DNA of 64,000 bases from Desulfonatronospira sp964577315 (GCA_964577315.1 CAZNYT010000003.1:1-64000), one strand, 5' to 3'. Numbered from the stretch's first letter, positions 8,034 to 17,406 are shown. The notes: generated by a model from the letters alone, not told the origin. A program made the numbers and translations.

Positions 8034-8396
8034 ATGCGCTATATCAGGGTACTCGCGTTGATTTTGCTATTTTTCTTTTCCATGCTTTTCTTTGTTCAGA
8101 ATCACGAGCTTTTATCCACCACAGTCAGGTTGCATCTGGAGATATTCGGCACCAGATTTACCAGCCAGGAAATCCCGTATTATCTTATTGTTCTTATTGG
8201 TTTCCTGGCGGGAGGGTTTATCTCCCTAATATATCTTCTTGCAGAGAAAATCCGCATGAGCAATGAATTAAAAAGATGCAAGGTTAAGATCAAGGATTTG
8301 GAAGAGGAAGTCAATTCTTTGCGCAACATGCCCCTGGAGCAGGATCGTTTTGGTCTGGAGGGCTCTTCCAAGGAAGGCAGTGAGGAAAACCGCTGA
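8034..8396 (+). CDS. lapA: LapA-domain inner-membrane protein
   Basis: Protein of 120 residues with two membrane segments (about residues 3-22 and 47-70) and a cytoplasmic coiled-coil tail rich in Lys and Glu, the layout of LapA/DUF1049 proteins. In Gram-negative bacteria LapA works with LapB to control LpxC turnover and lipopolysaccharide assembly. AAGGAGTC precedes the ATG. A TPR protein resembling LapB lies 217 bases downstream, which supports the call. Confidence 0.82.
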   Translation: MRYIRVLALILLFFFSMLFFVQNHELLSTTVRLHLEIFGTRFTSQEIPYYLIVLIGFLAGGFISLIYLLAEKIRMSNELKRCKVKIKDLEEEVNSLRNMPLEQDRFGLEGSSKEGSEENR

Positions 8397-8613
8397 TTGT
8401 CTCTTTTGCAGAGTGTTTTAGGAGCGTATATTTTGAGGTTCATGTAAGAGAAATTATATGGTTCTGCCGGAAGCCAATAGCACGCTACATTGCCTCAAGC
8501 AGAGACAGTGGTGATGGGATCGAGAGTATCTACCTGAATAATGGAAAAATTCGCACTAGATTTAATCCAAGAGTTTCTAAGTCGGGTTCAGCAGGGGGGC
8601 CTTTGGTCCAGAT

Positions 8614-9729
8614 ATGTTCTACTGGCTGCAAAACATCAAGAGCAGACTTAAAGAACAGAAGTCTTCCATACTCTATTTACAAGAAGGTTTTCTCGCGCCT
8701 TCCCAGGATACCTTTGCCGCCATTGGGGAATTAAGCCGCGTTGTACGCAACAATCCGGACGCGGTAGGAATATACCTGGCATTGGGCAATCTGTTCCGCT
8801 CTCAGGGAGAGTTGGAACGCGCCATCCAGATCCGCACCAACCTGATTGCCCGACCTCAACTGGATTCATCCTTCAAGGCCAAGGCATGGTATGAGTTAGC
8901 CCTGGATTTTAAGCGGGCAGGCATTCTGGACAGGGCTCAATCCGCCCTGGAACATGCCCACGAGATGGCGGGCAACGATCCAGCCATTATTAAGGAAATG
9001 GCCCAGTTGTATGCCGAAGCTAACCAGTACCAAAAAGCAGCGCAGTATTATGCTCTATTGAATCAGCCCCTCCCCCAGGCCCATTACTTGGTTAAAGCCG
9101 CTCGAAGTCAGGGAAGCAGCCAGGATCTCAAGGAAGGATACGGGCTTATTGAAAAGGCCCTCAAGGTTTATCCCGGCTCTGTGGAAGCCTGGTTGGAAAT
9201 TATCTGCCGGGATTACCAGTATGAACAATGGAGCAGTCTGCGCTTCGATTTGAAAAACGCCTTGCGGAAAGTAGCCCCGGAAATGCGTTTCGTGCTTTTG
9301 GAAGGGTTGTTTCAGTACATAAAAAAATATTTTGATGCCCGGAACAAGAATTACGTGCAGGAAGAATGCGCTCAGATTGTAAGGGATGTTGTACATCAAT
9401 TGGACCAGGATCTTGTACTCTGTTACTATTGTGCCCTGTTCCTCAAGCAGTCCGGCCGGGTCCAAGAGTGCCAGGAATGGCTGGAAAGGGCGCTGGTACT
9501 TGGTCCCAATTTCTGGCCTGCCAGGCTGGAAATCCTGGAGCTCACCCAGCAGGATCAGATCCTGACTGAAAGCTTTAAGAATCAGCTCCTTTTTTTCACC
9601 CAAAAGGCTAAGCACGTGAAAAGATTTTTATGCAAGAGATGTGGATTGAAAAGGGAACAAATCTTCTTTTTCTGTCCCAAGTGCCATAGTTGGCATTCTA
9701 TTTCCTTTAGGACCCAGCTTGGCGAATAG
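8614..9729 (+). CDS. lapB: LapB-like TPR protein with C-terminal zinc ribbon
   Basis: TPR protein of 371 residues. Repeats run from about residue 30 to 310 and the C terminus has a rubredoxin-like metal site, CKRCG followed 13 residues later by CPKCH. That architecture is LapB (YciM), the adaptor that presents LpxC to FtsH. It is unusual in lacking the N-terminal membrane helix of E. coli LapB; the next in-frame stop upstream (8578-8580) leaves no room for one. The partner LapA-like protein upstream may supply the membrane link. GGGGGG lies 13 bases before the ATG. Confidence 0.78.
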   Translation: MFYWLQNIKSRLKEQKSSILYLQEGFLAPSQDTFAAIGELSRVVRNNPDAVGIYLALGNLFRSQGELERAIQIRTNLIARPQLDSSFKAKAWYELALDFKRAGILDRAQSALEHAHEMAGNDPAIIKEMAQLYAEANQYQKAAQYYALLNQPLPQAHYLVKAARSQGSSQDLKEGYGLIEKALKVYPGSVEAWLEIICRDYQYEQWSSLRFDLKNALRKVAPEMRFVLLEGLFQYIKKYFDARNKNYVQEECAQIVRDVVHQLDQDLVLCYYCALFLKQSGRVQECQEWLERALVLGPNFWPARLEILELTQQDQILTESFKNQLLFFTQKAKHVKRFLCKRCGLKREQIFFFCPKCHSWHSISFRTQLGE

Positions 9730-9738
9730 CAGCTAAGC

Positions 9739-9833
9739 AACTGCTATTCATCATGTTTCACCCAAACTATTCACCGGTTTTTTGAGTGCTTTAGCCGGGA
9801 GGCACTGCACGCAAACAGATCCTGTTAATAGTT
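9739..9833 (+). repeat. Dispersed palindromic repeat, full copy
   Basis: This 95-base copy runs from a degenerate AACTATTCACCATG-type end, through a second ACTATTCACCGG half-site and a GTGC...GCAC core (TTTAGCCGGGAG loop), to a degenerate right end that keeps AATAGTT. It lies between the lapB-like gene and mutS. The same structure occurs at 20019, 34857 and 37866. Confidence 0.7.
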
Positions 9834-9861
9834 GTGCAGATAATAGGTAAAAGATTAACAT

Positions 9862-12555
9862 ATGTCGCTAGCTACCAATTCCCAGAACGCTGCACAAGAT
9901 ATGAAACTTACCCCCATGCTGGAGCAGTACCTGCAGATAAAGCAGGAATACCCTGGGTGCTTGCTTTTTTTTCGTATGGGGGATTTTTATGAACTTTTTT
10001 TCGAGGACGCAGAAACCGCTGCCCGGGAGCTTCAAATTACCCTGACCGCCCGCAAGCCCAACGCTGAAACCAAGGTTCCCATGTGCGGGGTACCGTGCCA
10101 CGCTTGCGAAGAGTACCTCCGTCAACTACTGGAGAAAGGGTACAAGGTGGCGGTATGCGATCAGGTGGAGGATCCCGCAGCTGCCAAGGGACTGGTCAAG
10201 AGGGAAGTAACCCGAGTTCTCACCCCTGGTACAGTGGTTGAAGACAACAGTCTTGCTGCCAAGGAAAACAACTATTTGGGCGCCCTGTACTGGGATCATT
10301 CCAAACATCAGGGAGGCCTGGCCTGGGCAGATTTTTCCACAGGGGAATGGACGGGGATGGAACTCAAGAACGAGGACGAACTGTGGCAGTGGCTGCAAAA
10401 GATCGGGGCCTCAGAGATTCTTATTCCCCAGGGTTACGAGCCTCCTAGGGCACACGTTTCCCTTAGCCACAAGATCAATTACGTGCCTTCTGGTTCCTAT
10501 TTTGAGCTGCGTTCCGCACGGGATTTGCTCCTCAAATCCCAGCAGGCCTCTTCCCTGCAAGTGATGGATCTTGAGGACAAACCCTTCTTGACTCGGGCCT
10601 GCGGTGCGATCCTAATGTATCTGGTCCAGACCCACAAGAAGGAACTTACCCACCTGGCCCCGTTCCGGCCCTTGAAGCTTTCCAGATACCTTTACCTGGA
10701 CGAGGTTACTATAAGGAATCTAGAGCTTTTTCAAACACTAGGGGGGCAAAAGGGACCGGGAACCTTGCTCCATGTTCTGGATCGGACCCTGACCCCCATG
10801 GGGGGGCGCTACCTTCAAAATCGCCTGCGACAGCCATGGAAGGAGTTGGAGCCCATTTTGAGAAATCAAAGCGCGGTGGAGGCTTTTTCCCGGGATAATC
10901 ATCTGCGCAGCCAGGTTCGCAATGAGCTGCGACAGGCCCTGGACCTGGAAAGGCTTAGCACCCGCATTTCCATAAACAGGTGTACTCCCAGGGACTTTGC
11001 CTCCTTGAAGCAATCCTTGCTGGTCCTGCCCCAACTGAGACAAGTCCTCAAGGATTCAATGAACCAGCCTCCAGATCTCTTGCGGGAAATTCTTAAGGAC
11101 TGGGATGATCTGGAGGATGTGGCTTCCACTCTGGAACGGGCCCTTGTGGAGAATCCTCCTCACCTTGTCACCGAAGGCGGGATATTCAAGCCAGGATACG
11201 ACCCGGACCTGGACGAGATGATTGACCTTGCGGATCACGGAGAGAGCAAACTTCAGGAGCTTTTGGAAAGGGAAAGGAGCGAGAACCAGCTGCCCAAGCT
11301 GAAACTTGGCTACAACCGGGTGTTCGGGTATTACTTCGAGCTATCCAAAGCGGTCAAGGAACAAGTCCCGCAACATTTTGAACGTCGTCAGACCCTGGCT
11401 GCTTCGGAACGCTACCTTACTGCGGAACTCAAGGACCTGGAAAACAGCATCCTGAGTGCCGCGGAAAAGCGCAAGTCCCGGGAGTTCGAGCTCTTTACCG
11501 GGCTCAGGGAGTTTCTAGCCGGGCAGAACGAGAGGTTGAAAAAGATGTCCGCGGCCCTGGCCCGAGTGGATTACTGGCAGGGCCTGGCCCAGGCCGCCAG
11601 GGAATGGGAGTGGACCAAGCCTGAGCTGGACCGGGAGCTGAACCTGAGGATCAAGCAGGGGAGGCATCCTGCTATAGAGGCCATTCAGGGACGTTCGGAT
11701 TACGTCCCCAACGATCTGTACATGGATGACTCCTCCCGGATCCACTTGATTACCGGGCCCAACATGGCCGGGAAGTCCACAGTCCTGAGGCAAACTGCCA
11801 TAATTGCGGTCTTGGCTCAGATGGGTGCCTTCGTTCCTGCCAAGGAGGCCCAGCTGGGTCTGTGTGACAGGATTTTTTCCCGGGTCGGGGCCTCGGACAA
11901 CCTGGCCCAGGGCCAGAGCACCTTTATGGTGGAAATGACCGAAACCGCGCGCATACTTCGGCAGGCCACCAAAAGGAGCCTGGTAATTCTGGATGAAATA
12001 GGCAGAGGCACCAGTACCTACGACGGCCTGGCCCTAGCTTGGGCCGTGGTGGAAGAACTCAGCCAAAAGCACGACGGTATTCGTACCTTGTTCGCCACCC
12101 ATTACCATGAACTAACCAACCTGGAGCAGAAAATATCCATCCTCAAGAACTACAATATCGCGGTTAAGGAATGGAAAAAGGAGATCGTTTTTCTGCGCCG
12201 AATGGTTCCGGGTCCCGCGGATAAAAGCTACGGGATCGAGGTGGCCCGTCTGGCGGGGGTCCCGGATAAAGTGGTCCAGAGAGCCAAGGAGATTCTTTCC
12301 GGGCTGGAAAAACCTAAAGAGCGCAAGGCAGTGGTCAAGGAACACCAAAAAACCCTTTTTGACGAGGGCATGTCCTGGCAGACCTCACAGAAATCATCGC
12401 CCCGGGACAAGCAACATGATTGGCTGGTTTCCCAGCTGAGCAGCCTGGACATCAACAACTTGACCCCTTTGGAGGCCCTGAATACCCTGGCCAAGTGGAA
12501 GCAAGAGCTGGACGGAAAATCCAGTGATTCAGAGATTCAGGATTCAGGGGTTTAG
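9862..12555 (+). CDS. mutS: DNA mismatch repair protein MutS
   Basis: MutS of 897 residues, full length. The N-terminal mismatch-recognition motif is intact (FRMGDFYELFFEDA, with the Phe-x-Glu wedge). The ATPase has Walker A GPNMAGKST, the loop GQSTFMVEM, Walker B LVILDEIGRGTSTYDG and the switch FATHYHEL. The C terminus carries the short dimerisation segment. It recognises base mismatches and recruits MutL. No mutL is in the window. The ATG start fits the family N terminus, which begins about 20 residues before the MLEQYLQIK segment. Confidence 0.98.
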   Translation: MSLATNSQNAAQDMKLTPMLEQYLQIKQEYPGCLLFFRMGDFYELFFEDAETAARELQITLTARKPNAETKVPMCGVPCHACEEYLRQLLEKGYKVAVCDQVEDPAAAKGLVKREVTRVLTPGTVVEDNSLAAKENNYLGALYWDHSKHQGGLAWADFSTGEWTGMELKNEDELWQWLQKIGASEILIPQGYEPPRAHVSLSHKINYVPSGSYFELRSARDLLLKSQQASSLQVMDLEDKPFLTRACGAILMYLVQTHKKELTHLAPFRPLKLSRYLYLDEVTIRNLELFQTLGGQKGPGTLLHVLDRTLTPMGGRYLQNRLRQPWKELEPILRNQSAVEAFSRDNHLRSQVRNELRQALDLERLSTRISINRCTPRDFASLKQSLLVLPQLRQVLKDSMNQPPDLLREILKDWDDLEDVASTLERALVENPPHLVTEGGIFKPGYDPDLDEMIDLADHGESKLQELLERERSENQLPKLKLGYNRVFGYYFELSKAVKEQVPQHFERRQTLAASERYLTAELKDLENSILSAAEKRKSREFELFTGLREFLAGQNERLKKMSAALARVDYWQGLAQAAREWEWTKPELDRELNLRIKQGRHPAIEAIQGRSDYVPNDLYMDDSSRIHLITGPNMAGKSTVLRQTAIIAVLAQMGAFVPAKEAQLGLCDRIFSRVGASDNLAQGQSTFMVEMTETARILRQATKRSLVILDEIGRGTSTYDGLALAWAVVEELSQKHDGIRTLFATHYHELTNLEQKISILKNYNIAVKEWKKEIVFLRRMVPGPADKSYGIEVARLAGVPDKVVQRAKEILSGLEKPKERKAVVKEHQKTLFDEGMSWQTSQKSSPRDKQHDWLVSQLSSLDINNLTPLEALNTLAKWKQELDGKSSDSEIQDSGV

Positions 12556-12602
12556 GTATTCTGGATCAGTAGTCAGTAAGGAAATTTTTAGGTAACCATA
12601 TT

Positions 12603-13040
12603 GCATCTATTCACCAAATCTGCTTAGGCCCAAGCCTAAGATATTTTTAGCTCTCGCCGCTACGCTAGAGGCACCCAGTTAAATACCCCAGAGGGGACCT
12701 CGATTTAACCGGGCAAGCAGAGGACGCAGAGAGAAGAGGTATTTTTCATTGCCTTGAGCCTGGGCAATGAAAAGGCTCTCGCCCCTGCGGGGGAGCTTGT
12801 TATTCATATACACCGGCTGGTGGATATGAATATTTACTTCTCTCCTCCCAAGCTCTGCTTGCCCAGTGAACCCGGGTTCCCTTTCAAGGGTGCTTGCCTG
12901 GTGAAATAGACGGAGTCTCAGCGCAGCTGATTTCACCGGGTTTCACCGGGGCGCCTCTAGGGCCGGCAGGCCCGGGCGTGAGATATTCTCTTCTTTACGT
13001 GAGCTGTGAATACTTTAAGTGGAATGTGGTGAATAGATGC
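12603..13040. mobile_element. 438-bp MITE-like element with many internal hairpins
   Basis: The ends are perfect 14-bp inverted repeats (GCATCTATTCACCA at 12603-12616, its complement at 13027-13040). CCATATT flanks both sides directly (12596-12602 and 13041-13047), as expected for a target-site duplication. No open frame of note lies inside. Internal pairings include CTTAGGC/GCCTAAG around a CCAA tetraloop (12623-12640), CTAGAGGC with GCCTCTAG (12665-12672, 12953-12960), a 12-bp pair GGGCAAGCAGAG (12711-12722, 12853-12864), AGAGAAG (12730-12736, 12837-12843), an 11-bp hairpin at 12743-12773, a 12-bp hairpin with one mismatch at 12803-12830, and GGTGAAAT/ATTTCACC (12900-12937). The nested pairs form one branched fold. 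Confidence 0.8.
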
Positions 13041-13077
13041 CCATATTTTACATCTTTAAAGGGTTGAATTGGGTGTT

Positions 13078-13509
13078 ATGGATATCAATATGAAGCACTG
13101 GATGTATGTTCTTCTGGCGGTTTTACTCCTAGTGACAGCCGGATGCGGGAAAAAAGTCTGGCCAGAGCCGGATGCCCAGGAGGAGAAATTTGCGCTGCAG
13201 ATTGAAAACTCAGAAATAGATAACTCGTGCCTGGAAATCCAGGCGGTGATCTCCGGCAATTACCGCAACCTTGCCGGGCTGGTTCTGGAACTGGAAGAAG
13301 CGGATGAGCCTTGTCCAGGTTGCCCCTTAAGAGTAGATCAAACCGTTAATTTTGGCATGAACTCCCCCCATGTAGAGCGCCAGGATGAACGTATTCAGAT
13401 CTCTTATTGCGGGGTGGATCCCAAGAAGTATATCCGGTTTCGATTGGTGGGCAGTAATGTTTACTCCCAGATCAGCGAAGCACAATCCGAGGTGAAACAA
13501 CTTTATTAA
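13078..13509 (+). CDS. Small lipoprotein upstream of lysA
   Basis: Predicted lipoprotein of about 143 residues. A hydrophobic signal (WMYVLLAVLLLVTAGC) ends in a lipobox with the acylated Cys in TAGC, and the mature part is about 120 residues. I do not recognise the mature domain; it has a CPGC pair and alternating polar and hydrophobic residues suggesting beta strands. The start is uncertain: TTG 13069 has the best-spaced AAAGGG, ATG 13078 is the first ATG, and ATG 13090 gives the most typical signal peptide. It ends 44 bases before lysA and is probably cotranscribed with it. Confidence 0.75.
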   Translation: MDINMKHWMYVLLAVLLLVTAGCGKKVWPEPDAQEEKFALQIENSEIDNSCLEIQAVISGNYRNLAGLVLELEEADEPCPGCPLRVDQTVNFGMNSPHVERQDERIQISYCGVDPKKYIRFRLVGSNVYSQISEAQSEVKQLY

Positions 13510-13553
13510 CCCTTAACTGTGCCGGGATGGCATTTTTTTGATCAGGAGCATGC

Positions 13554-14801
13554 ATGCATTATTTCGAGTATAGGGAAGGTGAGCTATTTGCTGAAGACGT
13601 AAGCGTTAAGGAACTTGTCCGGGAATTCGATACCCCTTTGTATATCTATTCCGCCAAAACCCTGCGCAGGCATTTTGAGGCTTTTGACTCCGCTTTTGCC
13701 GGTATCAGGCACCTGACATGCTATTCGGTCAAGTCCAATTCCAATATATGTGTGCTCAAGCTCTTGAAAGAGATGGGCTCGGGCATGGATATAGTCTCCG
13801 GAGGAGAGTTGTTCAGGGCCTTGAAGGCAGGGATAGATCCTCAAAAAATCGTTTATTCCGGTGTGGGCAAGCGGGAGCACGAAATCCGGGAAGCGCTTCT
13901 TGCCAATATTTTGATGTTCAATGTAGAATCCAGGCAGGAACTGGAAAAAATCAATCAAGTAGCCGGGGAGTTGGAGATGCAGGCCAGGATCAGCCTGCGC
14001 ATCAATCCGGATGTGGATCCCCAGACCCATCCCTATATCTCTACCGGTCTCAAGAAAAACAAGTTCGGCCTGGAGCTGGAACAGGCTTTGGAATCCTATA
14101 AGCTGGCCAGGGACCTGCCCAATATTGAGCCAGTGGGCATAGATTGCCACATTGGCTCCCAGTTGACCAGTGTAGAGCCCTTCCTGGAGGCCCTGGAGCG
14201 CATAAAGCTCTTTTACGGCCAGCTACAGGACATGGGCCTGGATATCAAGTACCTGGATCTGGGGGGCGGCTTGGGAATAACCTACGATCAGGAGGATCCC
14301 CCTCATCCCCAGGAATTCGGCAAGGCGGTGCAGGAAAGCCTAAAAAACATGGATCTTACCCTGATTCTGGAGCCCGGCCGGGTCATATCCGGCAATGCCG
14401 GGATCATGGTCACCCGGGTGCTGTATACCAAGGGAACTCCCTCCAAAAATTTCGTGATCGTGGATGCGGCCATGAACGACTTGTTAAGGCCGTCGCTTTA
14501 CGGTGCCTACCATCGCTTGGAATCCGTGTACAAAAAAGACGGCCCCTTGCACACCGCGGATGTAGTGGGGCCCATTTGCGAAACCGGGGATTTTCTGGCC
14601 CAGGACAGGGAGATACCCGAGCTTGTCCCGGATGACTTGCTGGCTTTCTTTTCATCCGGGGCCTACGGTTTCACCATGGCTTCCCAGTACAATTCCCGGG
14701 GACGGCCAGCCGAGATCCTGGTGGACGGGGATCAGATCACCCTGGCTAGGCGAAGAGAAGTCTATTTTGATCTATTGCAACTGGAAGAGCAATGCTTTTA
14801 G
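13554..14801 (+). CDS. lysA: Diaminopimelate decarboxylase
   Basis: Fold-type III PLP enzyme of 415 residues that decarboxylates meso-diaminopimelate to L-lysine, the last step of lysine synthesis. The PLP lysine is in YSVKSNSN, the glycine-rich phosphate site is in LDLGGGLGI, EPGRVISGNAG is the conserved loop, and PICETGDFLA carries the active-site Cys from the partner subunit. The C-terminal YGFTMASQYNSRGRPAE is typical. CAGGAG precedes the ATG. dapL, dapF and dapA lie elsewhere in this window. Confidence 0.97.
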   Translation: MHYFEYREGELFAEDVSVKELVREFDTPLYIYSAKTLRRHFEAFDSAFAGIRHLTCYSVKSNSNICVLKLLKEMGSGMDIVSGGELFRALKAGIDPQKIVYSGVGKREHEIREALLANILMFNVESRQELEKINQVAGELEMQARISLRINPDVDPQTHPYISTGLKKNKFGLELEQALESYKLARDLPNIEPVGIDCHIGSQLTSVEPFLEALERIKLFYGQLQDMGLDIKYLDLGGGLGITYDQEDPPHPQEFGKAVQESLKNMDLTLILEPGRVISGNAGIMVTRVLYTKGTPSKNFVIVDAAMNDLLRPSLYGAYHRLESVYKKDGPLHTADVVGPICETGDFLAQDREIPELVPDDLLAFFSSGAYGFTMASQYNSRGRPAEILVDGDQITLARRREVYFDLLQLEEQCF

Positions 14802-14823
14802 CAAGTAGGGCAGGAGTAGCGGA

Positions 14824-16911
14824 TTGAAGCTGAACGAGCACATGAGCAAAAAGCTCCTGTCCCGGGCCGGGATCAACGTTCCCTCAGGCGAATTAATCTC
14901 CCGGGACCAGGTGGATGACTTCCAACCCGGGTTCGATTTGCCTTGGGTGGTCAAGGCCATGGTCCTGTCCGGAGGCCGGGGCAAGGCAGGGGGGATAAAA
15001 ACGGTTCAGGGCAGGGAAGAGTTTCGCGAGGTTGCCAAAAGTATCCTGGATATGAGCATCAAGGGCGAAAGCGTGCCCTTGCTCCGGGTGGAACCGGAGC
15101 AAAACATGGAAAGGGAAATGTATTTATCCCTGCTGCCCGGAAAAACCTCCCAGGGTTTCCTACTTACCATGGGTCGCCAGGGCGGGGTGGATATAGAGTC
15201 CATGAGCCAGGAGAACATCTTGACCCTGGAGATTGATCCCGGATTGGGAGTGCAGGACTATCAGATCCGGCAAGGATTTTTTCACCTGGGACTGGACAAA
15301 GGCCTTTTTCCATCCTGGTCCACGCTCATCAAAAATTTGTATCAGGCCACGATAAACAACCATTTGCTCCTAGCCGAGATAAATCCCCTGGTCCTTACTT
15401 CTGGAGAAGAACTGATCGCCCTGGATGGGAAAGTGGAAATTGACGATAATTACCTCCTGGTGAACAAGGACTTGGAAAATTATTATTCCCCGGAGCATTT
15501 CAGCGTCCAGGAGAATACCGCCAGGCAGGCCGGGCTCAGCTACCACAAGCTCTCGGGCAGTGTTGGGCTGATAGTGAACGGAGCCGGTTTGGCCATGGCC
15601 ACCATGGATCTTTTAAACTTTTCCGGAGTGCCTGCTGCCAATTTTTTGGACCTGGGCGGCGGAGCGGATCAAGAGCGCATTTCCCGGGCCCTGAACATCT
15701 TGTTTCAGGATACCGGGGCGGAAACCATATTCATCAATATATTCGGCGGAATTCTTTCCTGCGAGAAAGTAGCCAGTTCCTTGCACCAAATCCTTGAAAA
15801 GGAAAAACCGCCCAAGCCGATGGTGGTACGCTTTTCCGGGTTTCGGGCCAGAGAAGCAGGCGGGATTATCGAATCCTTGCGGGAGGAAAATGTCTACTCT
15901 GCCCGGGATTTGAACCAGGCCTTGAGAATCCTTAGGGAACTGAATCCAGGCCCTGGGGAAGGGCCGCGCTTCGTGCGTCCTGAGTTTCCTTTTGTTGCCG
16001 GCAGCGGCACTCCCAAGTCCCGGTGGGAGCCCTGTCCCTTTTCCGTGAACAAGAACACCCGGGTGCTGGTTCAGGGCATTACCGGACGCGAAGGAATGCT
16101 GCACACCCGGGAGATGCTCGACTACGGCACCCGGGTAGTGGCTGGAGTGACCCCTTTTAAGGGAGGAGGCGAAGTAGAAGGGATCCCGGTCTATGATACC
16201 GTGAACCGAGCCTGCCTGGAACACAGCATAGACGCCAGCATTATATTCGTCCCGGCCCCTTTGGCGGCGGATGCCATACTTGAGGCTGTTGCCTGCAGCA
16301 TTCCCTGGGTGGTTTGCATCACCGAGGGAATACCGCAACAGGACATGTTAAGGATTTTGCCTTATATACGCAAGTCCTTCTCCAGGCTTATAGGTCCCAA
16401 CACCCCGGGGATGATCGTGCCCGGGCAGAGCAAGATAGGGATTATGCCTGGATCCATTTTTTCCCCGGGGCCGGTGGCTGTGCTCTCCAGAAGCGGCACT
16501 CTGACCTATGAATGCGTCCAGGCCCTGTCCCAGGCCGGGATTGGGCAATCCTTGTGCCTGGGAATTGGAGGAGATCCGTATGTAGGGATGGATTTTAAGG
16601 ATCTGGCCATGGACTTGCAAAGAGACCCCAGATGCAGGGCGGTTTTGGTGCTGGGAGAAATCGGTGGCACAGCCGAGGAGGAACTGGGAGAAAAGCTCAG
16701 CAGAATAGGCTTTGACAAACCGGTGCTGGGCTTTGTTGCCGGGCAGACCGCTCCCCCGGGTAAAAGGCTGGGCCATGCCGGAGCCGTTCTCAAAGAGGGA
16801 GAGGGGGGGATCCGATCCAAGCTTTCTGCCATGCACCAGTCCGGGATAACCATATGTCCGGATCTGCATTCCATTCCGGACTTGATGAACCGGGTGCTGG
16901 AGTCCGGGTAA
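14824..16911 (+). CDS. Fused acyl-CoA synthetase, ADP-forming type (SucC-SucD-like)
   Basis: Protein of 695 residues joining two modules of the succinyl-CoA/acetyl-CoA synthetase family. The N-terminal 390 residues are an ATP-grasp unit like SucC (MKLNEHMSKKLLSRAG; VKAMVLSGGRGKAGG; LDLGGGADQERI). The C-terminal 290 are a CoA-binding and ligase unit like SucD, with NTRVLVQGITGREG and the phospho-histidine motif LGHAGAVLKEGEGG. It should interconvert an acyl-CoA, ADP and phosphate with acid, CoA and ATP; the acid is not evident. The start is TTG 14824, with AGGAG seven bases before it. Its stop overlaps the rlmH start. Confidence 0.88.
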   Translation: MKLNEHMSKKLLSRAGINVPSGELISRDQVDDFQPGFDLPWVVKAMVLSGGRGKAGGIKTVQGREEFREVAKSILDMSIKGESVPLLRVEPEQNMEREMYLSLLPGKTSQGFLLTMGRQGGVDIESMSQENILTLEIDPGLGVQDYQIRQGFFHLGLDKGLFPSWSTLIKNLYQATINNHLLLAEINPLVLTSGEELIALDGKVEIDDNYLLVNKDLENYYSPEHFSVQENTARQAGLSYHKLSGSVGLIVNGAGLAMATMDLLNFSGVPAANFLDLGGGADQERISRALNILFQDTGAETIFINIFGGILSCEKVASSLHQILEKEKPPKPMVVRFSGFRAREAGGIIESLREENVYSARDLNQALRILRELNPGPGEGPRFVRPEFPFVAGSGTPKSRWEPCPFSVNKNTRVLVQGITGREGMLHTREMLDYGTRVVAGVTPFKGGGEVEGIPVYDTVNRACLEHSIDASIIFVPAPLAADAILEAVACSIPWVVCITEGIPQQDMLRILPYIRKSFSRLIGPNTPGMIVPGQSKIGIMPGSIFSPGPVAVLSRSGTLTYECVQALSQAGIGQSLCLGIGGDPYVGMDFKDLAMDLQRDPRCRAVLVLGEIGGTAEEELGEKLSRIGFDKPVLGFVAGQTAPPGKRLGHAGAVLKEGEGGIRSKLSAMHQSGITICPDLHSIPDLMNRVLESG

Positions 16912-17375
16912 TGCGCGGGATTAAGCTTGTTCAGGTGGGCAGGATCCAAAAAGCCTTTTTCCGGGAAGCCTTTGAGCATTATTTGAAAAAAGCCCGCTTT
17001 TTTACCCCGGTGGAACATGTGGCGGTAAAAGAGGTGAGCAGCAAAAACGTGGACTTGCGGGTCAAAAAAGAAGGGGAGCGCCTCCTGGAGAGGATTGCCT
17101 CCAAGGATTTGGTCCTGGCCCTGGATGAGCAGGGCAAGATGTTTTCCTCCCGGGGTTTGGCAGGGGATCTGGATCGTTGGGAAACTGACCCAGCCCGACT
17201 CCCGTGCTTTGTCCTGGGAGGTGCTTATGGTTTGTCCCGGGAGGTAAAGTCCAGGGCGGATTGTTTGATGAGTCTGGGTTCCATCACTTTGCCCCATGAA
17301 TTAAGCGCAGTTGTTATCATGGAACAGATCTACCGGGGTTTTAGCATTAACAAAGGCCATCCTTATCATCATTAG
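16911..17375 (+). CDS. rlmH: 23S rRNA pseudouridine1915 N3-methyltransferase RlmH
   Basis: SPOUT methyltransferase of 154 residues, the normal RlmH length. The SAM-binding knot includes CFVLGGAYGLS and the helix SLGSITLPHELSAVVIMEQIYR, and the protein ends in the hallmark KGHPYHH. It methylates the pseudouridine in helix 69 of 23S rRNA. The ATG overlaps the preceding stop (TAATG), indicating translational coupling; the frame extending upstream of that is not used. Confidence 0.95.
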   Translation: MRGIKLVQVGRIQKAFFREAFEHYLKKARFFTPVEHVAVKEVSSKNVDLRVKKEGERLLERIASKDLVLALDEQGKMFSSRGLAGDLDRWETDPARLPCFVLGGAYGLSREVKSRADCLMSLGSITLPHELSAVVIMEQIYRGFSINKGHPYHH

Positions 17376-17383
17376 CAGCTTGG

Positions 17384-17406
17384 CAACTATTCATTGTTTT
17401 ACACAG
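17384..17406 (+). repeat. Partial dispersed palindromic repeat end
   Basis: The 23 bases begin CAACTATTCATTG and resemble the left end of the dispersed repeat family (consensus AACTATTCACCATGTTTTAC). No right end is present before the next gene. Confidence 0.4.

Noticed and set aside
12603..13040. Group II intron or known riboswitch in the mutS-lysA gap
   Set aside because: No domain V-type hairpin with AGC triad, no reverse transcriptase and no lysine-riboswitch core were seen; the ends and target duplication favour a transposable element.
12603..13040. CRISPR array among the hairpins and repeats
   Set aside because: The repeated units are inverted and unequal, with no regular direct repeat and spacer pattern, and no cas genes are in the window.
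15613..16338. 241-codon minus-strand frame within the acyl-CoA synthetase gene
   Set aside because: A shadow of a high-GC coding strand; composition is rich in Pro, Gly and His with no domain.
16911..17375. RsmE-type rRNA methyltransferase
   Set aside because: At 154 residues it is too short for RsmE, and the C-terminal KGHPYHH identifies RlmH.
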